Positions 23,273 through 31,358 of a stretch of 64,000 nucleotides of DNA are shown one piece after another. Location: assembly GCA_018268955.1 (NCBI GenBank), contig JAFDVO010000003.1, forward strand, positions 62,212 to 126,211, given 5' to 3'. The position numbers and the translations under genes are program-made. Every line of letters starts with the position of its first letter. The first letter of the stretch is position 1. The DNA is from Acidobacteriota bacterium (GTDB lineage: Bacteria; Acidobacteriota; Vicinamibacteria; Vicinamibacterales; CAVVIG01). Below the pieces are notes generated by a model. It had not been told where the DNA came from and made no database searches. It saw nothing but the letters and a program-made list of their open reading frames with translations.

Positions 23273-26226
23273 TTACCCCGCGCCGAACCCGGTTGGTCCG
23301 GGTGCCAGACCTGCACGACTTCCGACGGGCGATTGCCGCCCTGTGCGCCGTGCCCGCTCCGAGTGACGGCAGCGGATACCCGTCACGGTTCGTCATCGTG
23401 CCGACCCGCGGCGCGGCCACGACCCTCGCGCGAACGTTGACCGGGCATGGGCTGTCGGAGGAAGACCTCCCTGCCATCGTCACGCGCGACCAGCTGTACG
23501 ACGCGCTGTATGCCCGGCTTCCTGAGCCGCCGCGCCGACTGACCGGATTCGAGCGTGACGCCATGGCGCAGGCCGCTGCACGTGAGGCCTCGGACGCTGC
23601 GGGCGACCTCCCGTTCAAGGTCCGCCCCGGGCTCGTTGCCGAGATGCTGCGGTTCTACGATCAGCTCCGGCGCCAGTCGCAGCAGGTGAAGCGCTTCGAG
23701 GAGCTGATCACCGAGGCCCTGGGAGGTGGGGACCTCGACGACCGCGGCGCCGAACGCCTGCTGCGGCAGACACGGTTCCTCGCGCGCACGTTCTCGGGAT
23801 ACGAGTCGCGCGCCGCCGGCAGCGAGGCGATGGACGAGCATCGCCTTCGGGAACGCCTGCTCGATGACACGGCGGCCGTTCCTGTGGCGCACGTGATCGT
23901 CACCGTGCCCGACTGGATCGCCGATCCCGCAGGGCTGTTCCTGGCTGACTTCGATCTGCTGAACCGCCTCCCCAACCTCGCCGCCATCGACATCCTCTCG
24001 ACCGAAGGGGTGCTCGCGTCCGGCTTTCACGAGCGATTGCACCAGTGGTGGCCCGGCCTCGAGGAACTGACCGCCCCGGACATCGGCGCTGCTGGCCCGC
24101 TCGTGCGGCCGATGCTCGTCGTGCCAGAGCCGACCGCGGATGCCGCTCCGCTCTGGTTCACGCATCGGGATCGTGAAGAGGAGCTGATCACGATCGCGCG
24201 GCGCGTGCCGGACCAGCCGGACGTGGCACTCGACCGGATTGCGGTTGTGTACAAGAAGCCACTGCCGTACCTCTACCTGGCCGCGGACACGCTGGGTGCC
24301 GCCGGTCTGCCGTTCGTGACCGCCGATGCGCTGCCGCTGGCCGCCGAGCCGTCGGTCACGCCCGTGGACCTTGTGCTCGAGGCGCTCGAAGCGAACGTCG
24401 CGCGCGACACGTTGATCGCGCTGCTGCGCTCGCCGCACCTGGAATGGAGCGCACGCCTTGCTCCCGCCTCGGTCAGCGCGCTGGACCGTGCCCTCAGTGA
24501 AGCCCGCTATCTCGGCGATCCCGAGCGGCTGCGCGAACTCGCGAGCGCGTGGGCCGACCGTCAGGGGCATCACGCCCGCCGAGGCGCCGACCTTCGCGAA
24601 CGCGCACGGCCCGCACTGGAGGCGGTGCGTGCGATCGTCGACGAACTCGTGCCGCTGAAGGCACCGCAGCCCGCGTCGACGCATCTACGCCGCCTACTCG
24701 CGTTTCTCGATGCGCACGCCGCTCCGCTGGACGCCACGCATCCCGCAGCCGGTCGTGAGCGTCGCGCCCGGACGACCGTGCTGCAGTTGCTGCAGGCCAT
24801 GGCCGAGGCGCATGCCGCCCACCACGATCCCGAGTGGAGCGTTGCGGACCTCACGACGAGCGTTCGCCGATGGATTGGGGACGAGACCTTCGTCACAGAC
24901 AGCGCACCATCGGGCATCCGGCTGCTCGACGATCAGGCGGCGCGCTACGGCGACTTCGACGAACTCGCGATCGTCGGGTTGATCGAGAACGAGTGGCCCG
25001 ACAAGCCGAGGCGCAACATCTTCTACCCGCCGAACCTGCTGAAGACGCTCGGGTGGCCGTCGGAGAAGGACAGGCGCGGCGCCGCCGATGCCCGCCTGCT
25101 CGATCTGATCTGCTCGGCCATCAAGCGGGTGGAGCTCTCGGTCTTCCTGCTGGACGACGAGGCGATCGTGTCCCGTTCGATTCAGCTCGACGAAGTGCCC
25201 CGCGCGCGCCTGTCGACCGTTCCGCGGCCGACCCTTACGGCGCCGCTGTTGCGCGACGAGTGTGTCGCGCTCGACGAGCCGTCCGATCTGGTCGAGCCAT
25301 CCGCGGTGCGCTGGCTCGGGTTGCGCCGGCAGCGGCCGCCCGCCGAGGACCCGCGCTTCCACGGCACGACCGGTCCGGTCGCGGCGCGCACGTGGTCAGT
25401 GAGCGCTCTCGAGACGTGGCTCGCCTGCCCGTTCAAGTTCTTCGCGCAGCACGTGCTCCGACTGGAGGAAGAGCCCGAAGACGAGGAGGTGATGGACCCG
25501 CGCCGGCAGGGGCAGTTCATTCACACCGTCTTCGAGATCTTCTTCAAGGAGTGGCACGCGGCCGGGCACCGGGAGATCACGCCGGACCTGCTGCCGCTCG
25601 CCCGCGAACGCTTTGGGGCGGTCGTCGATCGTGCGCTCGCCGACGCCCGGATTTCGGAAGGCGAGGCATCGCTGGAGCGGACACGCCTGCTCGGTTCGCC
25701 GGCGGCCGCAGGGCTCGGCGAGGCGGTGTTTCGCATGGAAGCCGAGCGGCCTGTCCGCGTGGTCGAACGGCTGCTCGAGCAGACGCTTGATGGCCCGGTC
25801 ACGATCCAGACGAGCGGCGGTCCTCGCACGATCAGCATTCGAGGCAAGGCCGACCGCATCGACCTGCTGGCAGATGGCACGTTCCGCGTGATCGACTACA
25901 AGCTCGGGTGGCCGCCGGACCGTTCGCGGGCGCTGCAGCTCCCGATCTACGCGCTGTGCGCCGAGCAGCGGCTGGCAGAACAGGGCCGTCGCTACTCGCT
26001 TGGCGAGGCGGTGTATCTCGCGTTCAAGGGACCGAAGCGGGTCGTGCCCCTGTTCGCCTCGGAATCGAGCCGCACCGAGACGCTCGCGAAGGCGCAGCAG
26101 CGGCTGGCGGACACGCTGGATGCAATCGAGCGTGGCGAGTTTCCGCCGAGCCCGGACGATGTGTTCCGCTGCGAGACGTGTGGGTTCGGGGCGGTCTGCA
26201 GGAAGGACTATGTCGGCGATCTCTGA
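23269..26226 (+). CDS. addB: AddB-like PD-(D/E)XK nuclease with Fe-S cysteines
   Basis: The 985-residue protein matches the AddB pattern: an inactive helicase-like N-terminal region and a C-terminal RecB-type nuclease. The nuclease core is KADRIDLLADGTFRVIDYKL, with Asp876 and Lys878. Four cysteines that would hold a [4Fe-4S] cluster flank it: Cys720 (WLACPFKFF), Cys968, Cys971 and Cys977 (RCETCGFGAVC). It should process double-strand breaks with AddA. GTG at 23269 overlaps the preceding stop (GTGA). The AddA gene begins 17 bases before this stop. Confidence 0.87.
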   Translation: MITPRRTRLVRVPDLHDFRRAIAALCAVPAPSDGSGYPSRFVIVPTRGAATTLARTLTGHGLSEEDLPAIVTRDQLYDALYARLPEPPRRLTGFERDAMAQAAAREASDAAGDLPFKVRPGLVAEMLRFYDQLRRQSQQVKRFEELITEALGGGDLDDRGAERLLRQTRFLARTFSGYESRAAGSEAMDEHRLRERLLDDTAAVPVAHVIVTVPDWIADPAGLFLADFDLLNRLPNLAAIDILSTEGVLASGFHERLHQWWPGLEELTAPDIGAAGPLVRPMLVVPEPTADAAPLWFTHRDREEELITIARRVPDQPDVALDRIAVVYKKPLPYLYLAADTLGAAGLPFVTADALPLAAEPSVTPVDLVLEALEANVARDTLIALLRSPHLEWSARLAPASVSALDRALSEARYLGDPERLRELASAWADRQGHHARRGADLRERARPALEAVRAIVDELVPLKAPQPASTHLRRLLAFLDAHAAPLDATHPAAGRERRARTTVLQLLQAMAEAHAAHHDPEWSVADLTTSVRRWIGDETFVTDSAPSGIRLLDDQAARYGDFDELAIVGLIENEWPDKPRRNIFYPPNLLKTLGWPSEKDRRGAADARLLDLICSAIKRVELSVFLLDDEAIVSRSIQLDEVPRARLSTVPRPTLTAPLLRDECVALDEPSDLVEPSAVRWLGLRRQRPPAEDPRFHGTTGPVAARTWSVSALETWLACPFKFFAQHVLRLEEEPEDEEVMDPRRQGQFIHTVFEIFFKEWHAAGHREITPDLLPLARERFGAVVDRALADARISEGEASLERTRLLGSPAAAGLGEAVFRMEAERPVRVVERLLEQTLDGPVTIQTSGGPRTISIRGKADRIDLLADGTFRVIDYKLGWPPDRSRALQLPIYALCAEQRLAEQGRRYSLGEAVYLAFKGPKRVVPLFASESSRTETLAKAQQRLADTLDAIERGEFPPSPDDVFRCETCGFGAVCRKDYVGDL

Positions 26227-29032
26227 CGCGCCCGCACGTGCCCACGCCGTCGACCCCGCTCGCAACGTGGTTCTCGAAGCCTCGGCCGGCACGGGAAAGA
26301 CGCGCGTGCTGGTCGAGCGCTACGTCAACCTGCTTCGGGCGGGCGTGGAGCCGGACCACATCCTCGCGATCACCTTCACGCGCAAGGCGGCGGCGGAGAT
26401 GCGCGAGCGGATCATCGACCGCCTTCGGGAGGCGGCGCGCCTCTCCGAATTCGACGCAGGACGCTGGCGTGAGCTGAAGGAACGGCTCGGCGAGATCGCG
26501 ATCTCGACCATCGACGCATTCTGCCTGTCGCTCCTGCGTGAGTTCCCGCTCGAAGCCGATGTGGATCCCGGGTTCGACCTGGCTGATGACACCGAGGTGC
26601 CGCGGCTCATTGGCGAGTCCCTCGATCAGGCGCTCCGGATCTGCCGCGGGATCGCGCGTGACGATGACGATGTGGCGCTGGTGTTTGCACAGCTTGGTGA
26701 GCGCCGCCTGCGCACGGGGCTGGCAGCGCTGCTCGATCGACGGCTCGTCGCGCCGCAGGCGCTGCGTCGGTACCTCGCCAGGGGGCCGAAGGAGCTGACC
26801 GCCGCGGCGGTCTGCCGGCGTGCGGCCGAACGGCTTCGTGACACGCTCTCCGGCGTGAGCGGCGGACTCGAGCCGTTCCTGCAGGATGGTCCGGTCGAGG
26901 CCCGCAGCTTCTCGATGCTGGCTTCGGACATGCGGGCGCTGTGCTGCGGGGACGGACCCGGATCTCACGCGTTCGAGGCACGGGACGCCCAGGCGCACTT
27001 CCGCGTGCTTGCCGATCGGCTGCGCGGCTACTTCCTCAAGGCGGACGGTGAACCGCGTGGCGCGTCGTTCATGGGCACCGGCTATTCCGCGGACGAGTGC
27101 GTGTCTCCCGCAGCATGGAAGCGGCACCGGGCGGCAGCGGGCACCATCGCGCCAGCGGTGGCCGAGACGCTGAAGGCCTTTCGGCGCGACCTGAACGTCG
27201 TTCTCTCCCGCGGCGTCTGGCGGATCTTCGCCGTGGCGCTCGATCAGTACCAGCAGACGCTCGAGGGGCGGGCGCTGCTCGACTTCTCTGGCGTGCTCGA
27301 GCGGGCCGTGAAGCTGCTGAAGGACATGGACGAGTTCGCGCAGAGCCGCTTCAGGCTCGAGGCGCGGTACCGGCACGTGCTCGTCGACGAGTTCCAGGAC
27401 ACGAGCCGTGCGCAGTGGCAGCTCGTCGCCCAGCTTGTCCGCAACTGGGGCGAGGGGTTCGGCGCGTCGAGCGACGCGATCCAGCCCTCCATCTTCATCG
27501 TCGGTGACCGCAAGCAGTCGATCTACGGGTTCCGCGATGCGGACGTCTCGGTGCTGGACGACGCTGCCGTGTTCGTCGCCGACCTGCGTGGCGAGGACGA
27601 TCCGCGGCGCGCCATATCGGTGAGCTTCCGATCGGATCCGGCGATTCTCGGGTTCATCAACGACGTATTCGGCGCGGTGGACAAGGTAGTCGACCGGCCC
27701 GACCGGTTCCGGTACGACGAAGCCGACCGCTTCCCGCTTGCCGACGTCGTCCGCGCCGGTGAACTTCAGTCCGGAGCAGCCCAGGTCGCGGGATCTGACG
27801 GCGAGCGGGAGCGGGCCTCGGGCGTGGACCGTCCTGTGCGCCCGGAGCCGCCACTGGGGCTGATCGTCGGCGCCACGATCTCCGAGGCCGCGCAACGTGT
27901 GGCCGGGGAAGTGGCGCGCGTGATCGGGCGGGCCACGGTCCGCGACCGCGCTGCCGGCGTCCGCCGTGTGGCCCGTGCAGGGGATATCGCCGTGCTGTTC
28001 CGATCCCGGGACACGCATCGGGAGTTCGAGAAGGCCCTGGCCGCACAGGGCGTGCCGACCTACGTGTACAAGGGACTCGGATTCTTCGAGTCCGACGAGG
28101 TGCAGGACGCCGTGGCCCTGCTGCGGTTCCTGGCGGACCCGCAATCCAACCTCCGGGCCGCGGCGCTGTTGCGTTCGCGAATCGTCCGGATCTCGGACGG
28201 CGGCATGGCTGCGTTGGCGCCCGCACTGGCCGACGCCCTCACCTCCGCTGCGCCTCCGACTGCGTGTGCGGCGCTCGACGAGGACGACCGGCGCATGCTC
28301 ACGAGCGTGCGCGAGGCGCTGCCTCGCTGGCTCTCGCTGGTCGATCGGCTGGCGCCGTCGGAACTCCTGAGCGTCGTGCTGGCGGAAACCGCGCACGCGT
28401 TCGAGCTGCGTGGCGCGCGATACCGACAGGCGCGCGAGAACCTGAAGAAGCTCCGGGCCATGGTGCGTCGCTACCAGAACCGCGGGTACGCGACGCTCGC
28501 ACGGCTCGCCGATCACATTGACCAGCTCGCCGTCGGCGACGAATCGAATGCGGCCATCGACGCGGAGGATGCCGTCAGCCTGATGACCGTGCACGCGTCG
28601 AAGGGGTTGGAGTTCCCGATCGTGTTCGTGGTGAACATGGGGCGGGGGACCGGGAACATGCGTGCGCCCATCCGTGTCGCCGAGGTGAAAGGTGAGCCGT
28701 CGGTGGCGATTGCGGACTACCAGTCGGAAGCGGACGAGGACACCGTCGCGCGCGAGCGCGAGGAGACCAAGCGGCTGCTGTACGTCGCGCTGACGCGGGC
28801 ACGCGATCGCCTCTACCTCTCGGGTTCGGTCAGCAACGGTCAGTTCCGGCCAACACGAGGGGCCCTCGCCGAGGTGCTGCCCGACTCTTTGAAGGTCCTG
28901 TTCGTCGCGGCGGCAGGCGCGGTGGGGCCGTTGTCGTGGGCGCCTGACGGCGCCGGCGTTCATGAGCTGGTAGTGCCAGAGGCCACGTGCGCAGCAGCGG
29001 GTCCGGAGCCGTCCGCGCCGATCGGCGCGTAG
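26210..29032 (+). CDS. addA: AddA/RecB-like UvrD-family helicase without C-terminal nuclease
   Basis: The 940-residue SF1A helicase has all motifs intact: Walker A ASAGTGKT (24-31), ITFTRKAAAEM, DEFQDT (Asp393-Glu394), VGDRKQSIYGFRDADVSVL, VSFRSDPAILGF, LMTVHASKGLEFPIVFV and LLYVALTRARDRLYL. Normal AddA runs about 1150-1250 residues and ends in a second PD-(D/E)XK nuclease. Here the chain stops about 75 residues after motif VI with an Ala/Pro-rich tail and no nuclease motif. The AddB-like partner would then be the only nuclease. ATG 26210 follows GGAAGG and overlaps the addB end. Confidence 0.85.
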   Translation: MSAISDAPARAHAVDPARNVVLEASAGTGKTRVLVERYVNLLRAGVEPDHILAITFTRKAAAEMRERIIDRLREAARLSEFDAGRWRELKERLGEIAISTIDAFCLSLLREFPLEADVDPGFDLADDTEVPRLIGESLDQALRICRGIARDDDDVALVFAQLGERRLRTGLAALLDRRLVAPQALRRYLARGPKELTAAAVCRRAAERLRDTLSGVSGGLEPFLQDGPVEARSFSMLASDMRALCCGDGPGSHAFEARDAQAHFRVLADRLRGYFLKADGEPRGASFMGTGYSADECVSPAAWKRHRAAAGTIAPAVAETLKAFRRDLNVVLSRGVWRIFAVALDQYQQTLEGRALLDFSGVLERAVKLLKDMDEFAQSRFRLEARYRHVLVDEFQDTSRAQWQLVAQLVRNWGEGFGASSDAIQPSIFIVGDRKQSIYGFRDADVSVLDDAAVFVADLRGEDDPRRAISVSFRSDPAILGFINDVFGAVDKVVDRPDRFRYDEADRFPLADVVRAGELQSGAAQVAGSDGERERASGVDRPVRPEPPLGLIVGATISEAAQRVAGEVARVIGRATVRDRAAGVRRVARAGDIAVLFRSRDTHREFEKALAAQGVPTYVYKGLGFFESDEVQDAVALLRFLADPQSNLRAAALLRSRIVRISDGGMAALAPALADALTSAAPPTACAALDEDDRRMLTSVREALPRWLSLVDRLAPSELLSVVLAETAHAFELRGARYRQARENLKKLRAMVRRYQNRGYATLARLADHIDQLAVGDESNAAIDAEDAVSLMTVHASKGLEFPIVFVVNMGRGTGNMRAPIRVAEVKGEPSVAIADYQSEADEDTVAREREETKRLLYVALTRARDRLYLSGSVSNGQFRPTRGALAEVLPDSLKVLFVAAAGAVGPLSWAPDGAGVHELVVPEATCAAAGPEPSAPIGA

Positions 29033-29084
29033 CCGTCAGCCATTCGCAATTGCAACGGTCCGTGCGAGATGCGCCCCTGCAGCT

Positions 29085-29107
29085 CCGTGCACCTCACGGG
29101 TCTTTTT
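29085..29107 (+). terminator. Weak intrinsic terminator after the helicase gene
   Basis: CCGTG/CACGG with a five-base loop is followed by GTCTTTTT. The stem is short, so termination strength is doubtful. It sits 53 bases after the helicase stop and just before the next promoter. Confidence 0.4.
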
Positions 29108-29109
29108 CG

Positions 29110-29138
29110 TTGCGGCCCGTGCGGTCAGCACATAGAAT
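29110..29138 (+). promoter_or_regulatory. Promoter TTGCGG-N17-TAGAAT
   Basis: The boxes have ideal 17-base spacing and lie upstream of the zinc-ribbon gene at 29185, giving a leader of about 40 bases with an AAAGGGG ribosome site. Confidence 0.55.
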
Positions 29139-29184
29139 CAAGCTTTACCGCAGCCCAGAAAGTCGGGCGAAAGGGGAACCGTTC

Positions 29185-29406
29185 GTGACGTTGACCTGTC
29201 CAAACTGCGGCAATGACCGGAACTTTCAGGTCAAGACGCTGCAGATGCACGTGCTGCATCTGGAAGACAATCGGGTGGAAGTGTCGGACGAGGATCGCCC
29301 GACCGTGCTCGAAGTGCTCTGCGACGAGTGCGAATCGGCGCTGAACTTCGAGGAACTCGAGGACACTCTCCGCAAGGAAGTCCTGCTCACGATCGGCGCG
29401 CGCTAG
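29185..29406 (+). CDS. Small zinc-ribbon protein, 73 residues
   Basis: The protein begins MTLTCPNCGNDRNFQVKTLQ and has a second Cys pair in EVLCDECESALNFEE, so CxxC-x(about 35)-CxxC should bind one zinc. GTG 29185 follows AAAGGGG by 7 bases. An acidic helical C-terminus follows the ribbon. I do not recognise a named family. It could be a nucleic-acid-binding or adaptor protein. It is convergent with a second zinc-ribbon gene, only 10 bases between stops. Confidence 0.78.
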   Translation: MTLTCPNCGNDRNFQVKTLQMHVLHLEDNRVEVSDEDRPTVLEVLCDECESALNFEELEDTLRKEVLLTIGAR

Positions 29407-29416
29407 CGCGCCGGCC

Positions 29417-29587
29417 TCACTCGCCCTTCTCTCCGTCGGCTTCCTCGAAGTAGTCGCAGTCCGGGCAGACCCATTCGAGGGTCGTCTTGGGCGCTGGATC
29501 GCTGTATCCCGGGACGTGGGACACAGTGACCGTCTGCTTCAGCTGCATCGTGCCGCCGCACAGCGGGCACTCGCGCGTATCAGCCAT
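29417..29587 (-). CDS. Small zinc-ribbon protein, 56 residues
   Basis: The minus-strand frame reads MADTRECPLCGGTMQLKQTV, then SHVPGYSDPAPKTTLEW and VCPDCDYFEEADGEKGE. Two CxxC pairs about 30 residues apart form a zinc ribbon of the rubredoxin-like/YgiT style. It would be missed by callers with a 60-residue cutoff. Start is ATG 29587; the divergent promoter for the DnaJ-like gene starts 44 bases away. Function unknown. Confidence 0.75.
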   Translation of the reverse strand: MADTRECPLCGGTMQLKQTVTVSHVPGYSDPAPKTTLEWVCPDCDYFEEADGEKGE

Positions 29588-29630
29588 GCGAGGGGTTCAC
29601 CGTGCTCGACGGTAGCACCCGCTCGTTGTC

Positions 29631-29659
29631 TTGACAAGCATCGGACCCGCTCCTATCGT
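29631..29659 (+). promoter_or_regulatory. Promoter TTGACA-N17-TATCGT
   Basis: This is a perfect -35 with 17-base spacing. The -10 ends 8 bases before an in-frame TTG (29668) and 14 bases before GTG 29674, so the transcript has almost no leader. Confidence 0.6.
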
Positions 29660-29673
29660 GGACGGACTTGAAC

Positions 29674-30147
29674 GTGAGACGCGATCCTTTCCGTGACGAG
29701 CCGATCTTCGCGATGCGTGACATGACCCGCATCGACACGGCAACACACGACTGCTTCAAGGATGAGATCGCGATCGACTTCCCGTCGGTCACGCGCCTGG
29801 TCGACCGCGTGCGTGACGCCTTTCTCGGGGACGATGGACGCGAGGATGAGGGAACGGTGACGCGCGAGGTCCGCCTGTCCGGCCGTGAGGCGCGCCGCGG
29901 CACCATCGTGCCGGTCGAGCTGCCGCTGCGGGGCACCTGCCGGTGCTGCGGGGGACGCGGGGAGGTCTGGACCGAGCCGTGCCTCGAGTGCTGCGGCAGC
30001 GGCGACCTGCTGCACCACCATCCGATTCGCGTGTCGGTGCCCGCAGGCGTGCCTGACGGCGCCCGCTTCCGCTTCAAGGTCTCGTCTCCGCACGCCGCGC
30101 CGCTGCGGGTCGAACTGCGCGTGGCGATCAACGCGCGGCCGGACTGA
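29674..30147 (+). CDS. DnaJ-like zinc-finger/C-terminal-domain protein without J domain
   Basis: The 157-residue protein has a partial DnaJ Cys-rich centre, CRCCGGRGEVWTEPCLECCGSG (two CxxCxGxG-like motifs), followed by a substrate-binding-type strand RVSVPAGVPDGARFRFKVSSP as in the DnaJ/CbpA C-terminal domain. No HPD-containing J domain is present. It may be a small chaperone-like or zinc protein. The start is unsure: GTG 29674 is given; TTG 29668 or ATG 29713 are alternatives. It overlaps no gene and is followed after 14 bases by a membrane protein gene. Confidence 0.72.
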   Translation: MRRDPFRDEPIFAMRDMTRIDTATHDCFKDEIAIDFPSVTRLVDRVRDAFLGDDGREDEGTVTREVRLSGREARRGTIVPVELPLRGTCRCCGGRGEVWTEPCLECCGSGDLLHHHPIRVSVPAGVPDGARFRFKVSSPHAAPLRVELRVAINARPD

Positions 30148-30161
30148 CGGCCGCACGCCTC

Positions 30162-30581
30162 GTGAAGGGTCCACACGCTCCCGCGCTCCGCAATCCCGAA
30201 GGCCAGGTCGACCTCGTCGGGGTGCTGTTCCTCGTCTGGGGCGGCCTCACCATCCTGATCGGCGCGTCCACCCTTGCGCTCGGCATGGCTGCGGCCTCGC
30301 TGATCACGGCCGCCGCGGATGCGGGCCGCGGGCAGTTTGCCGCCAGCCTCACGGCCGCCACGTTCACCATGTTTGCGCTCATCGCGATCGTATGGGGCGC
30401 CGCGCACCTCGTCGTCGGCGTGAAAGTGCGCCAGCGGCGCCACTGGTCGCGCTTTGGCGCCATCAGCCTCGCCTCGGTCGATCTGTTGCTGCTGCCATAC
30501 GGCACCGCGCTCGGGGTGTACGGCCTATGGGTGCTGCTGCACGAGGAAGCCAAGCGGCAGTTTGAACCGCCAGTCGCCTAG
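30162..30581 (+). CDS. Four-helix membrane protein of unknown function
   Basis: The 139-residue protein has four hydrophobic segments: VGVLFLVWGGLTILIGAST, GMAAASLITAAADAGRG, FTMFALIAIVWGAAHLVVGV and SLASVDLLLLPYGTALGVYG. The C-terminal tail is polar. Start is GTG 30162, 14 bases after the DnaJ-like stop, so the two may be co-transcribed. The glycine-rich helices and overall form recall small bacterial integral membrane proteins with no assigned role. No enzymatic motif is visible. Confidence 0.72.
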   Translation: MKGPHAPALRNPEGQVDLVGVLFLVWGGLTILIGASTLALGMAAASLITAAADAGRGQFAASLTAATFTMFALIAIVWGAAHLVVGVKVRQRRHWSRFGAISLASVDLLLLPYGTALGVYGLWVLLHEEAKRQFEPPVA

Positions 30582-30626
30582 CGGGGCTCAGGCAAGCACC
30601 ACCTGCGACGAGCCATCCGCACTTCA

Positions 30627-30669
30627 TCGATTCGCAATTAGCGATTCGCAATTAGCGATTAGCAATTGC
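30627..30669 (+). repeat. ATTCGCAATTAGCG phrase repeat between convergent genes
   Basis: Units GATTCGCAATTAGCGATTCG then CAATTAGCGATTAGCAATTG run directly into the yidD stop. The tract is about 30% G+C in a 66% G+C region. It is the same family as in the 35115, 40545, 49413 and 50225 gaps. Confidence 0.8.
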
Positions 30670-30948
30670 CTATGGTTCATCCACTGTGCCCCGCGGTGTC
30701 CACGGTCCGCAGCGCGCGATGCGCTGCGCCGTCTTCCATCCCCCACGGACCAGTCCGTCTCGCGCGATGACGACCTCTGCATAGCGGCTGCACGTCGGCG
30801 TGAACCGGCAGCGGATGCCGACGCGTCCTACGAGCGGGGATAACGTGTGCTGGTAGCCGTGAATGCCGGCAAGCGCGAGGCGCGTACCGAGCGGCGTCGC
30901 GAGCAGCATCGCGAGCAGCACGATCGGCACGACGCTGATGCGCAGCAT
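30670..30948 (-). CDS. yidD: Membrane protein insertion efficiency factor YidD
   Basis: The 92-residue protein has the YidD core: GYQHTLSPLVGRVGIRCRF, TPTCSRYAEVVIARDGL and GGWKTAQRIARCGPW, with three conserved cysteines and an N-terminal membrane-attaching segment. YidD assists YidC-dependent insertion of membrane proteins. It is usually found in rpmH-rnpA-yidD-yidC clusters. Here it is separate and followed upstream by DUF4870. Start is ATG 30948, 10 bases after the DUF4870 stop. Confidence 0.93.
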   Translation of the reverse strand: MLRISVVPIVLLAMLLATPLGTRLALAGIHGYQHTLSPLVGRVGIRCRFTPTCSRYAEVVIARDGLVRGGWKTAQRIARCGPWTPRGTVDEP

Positions 30949-30958
30949 GCGCGTCCTC

Positions 30959-31300
30959 TCAGAAGCGCGACGCGTAGTCGCTCACGCCAGGGATGAACAG
31001 CCGATACCCGTGCAGCGCGCGCACGATGGCGAAGACGTGCAGGCCGAGGATGCCGGCCCAGAGGAAGACGAAGCCGACGAGCGCCACGCACCCGATCCCG
31101 AACGTGACGAGCGTTAAGAGGCTGACGACGGCGGAGAGGCCGAGCAGCAGGACGAGTTCGGCGGCCATCAGCACGATGCCGTGCTTCGCGTGCCACTGCA
31201 CCTCGGCATCATCCTTCGCGAGGAACAGCGGGATGACTGCGAGCGGCCACAGATAGGCCAGCACGAGCATTGCCGCGCGGTTCGGCGCGCCGTCGGCCAT
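30959..31300 (-). CDS. DUF4870 (Tic20-like) membrane protein
   Basis: The 113-residue protein has three membrane helices: AAMLVLAYLWPLAVIPLFLA, a second through LVLLLGLSAVVSLLTLVTFG, and a third in ALVGFVFLWAGILGLHVFAI. VQWHAKHGIVL between the first two is the diagnostic HxxQG-like motif of DUF4870. The function of the family is not established. It precedes yidD in the same direction with a 10-base gap, so co-transcription is likely. Confidence 0.85.
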   Translation of the reverse strand: MADGAPNRAAMLVLAYLWPLAVIPLFLAKDDAEVQWHAKHGIVLMAAELVLLLGLSAVVSLLTLVTFGIGCVALVGFVFLWAGILGLHVFAIVRALHGYRLFIPGVSDYASRF

Positions 31301-31320
31301 TCACGCGAGTGTACCACTCC

Positions 31321-31348
31321 TTGTTCCGGGCGAGCCAAAGCCGATACC
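31321..31348 (+). promoter_or_regulatory. Promoter TTGTTC-N16-GATACC for the Mrp gene, leaderless spacing
   Basis: The -10-like box ends 10 bases before the ATG at 31359 and there is no Shine-Dalgarno, matching the leaderless pattern seen elsewhere. Confidence 0.45.
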
Positions 31349-31358
31349 ATTTGATCCC

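Noticed and set aside
26024..28963. 979-residue minus-strand frame opposite the helicase
   Set aside because: High-GC antisense artefact. The plus strand has all seven helicase motifs.
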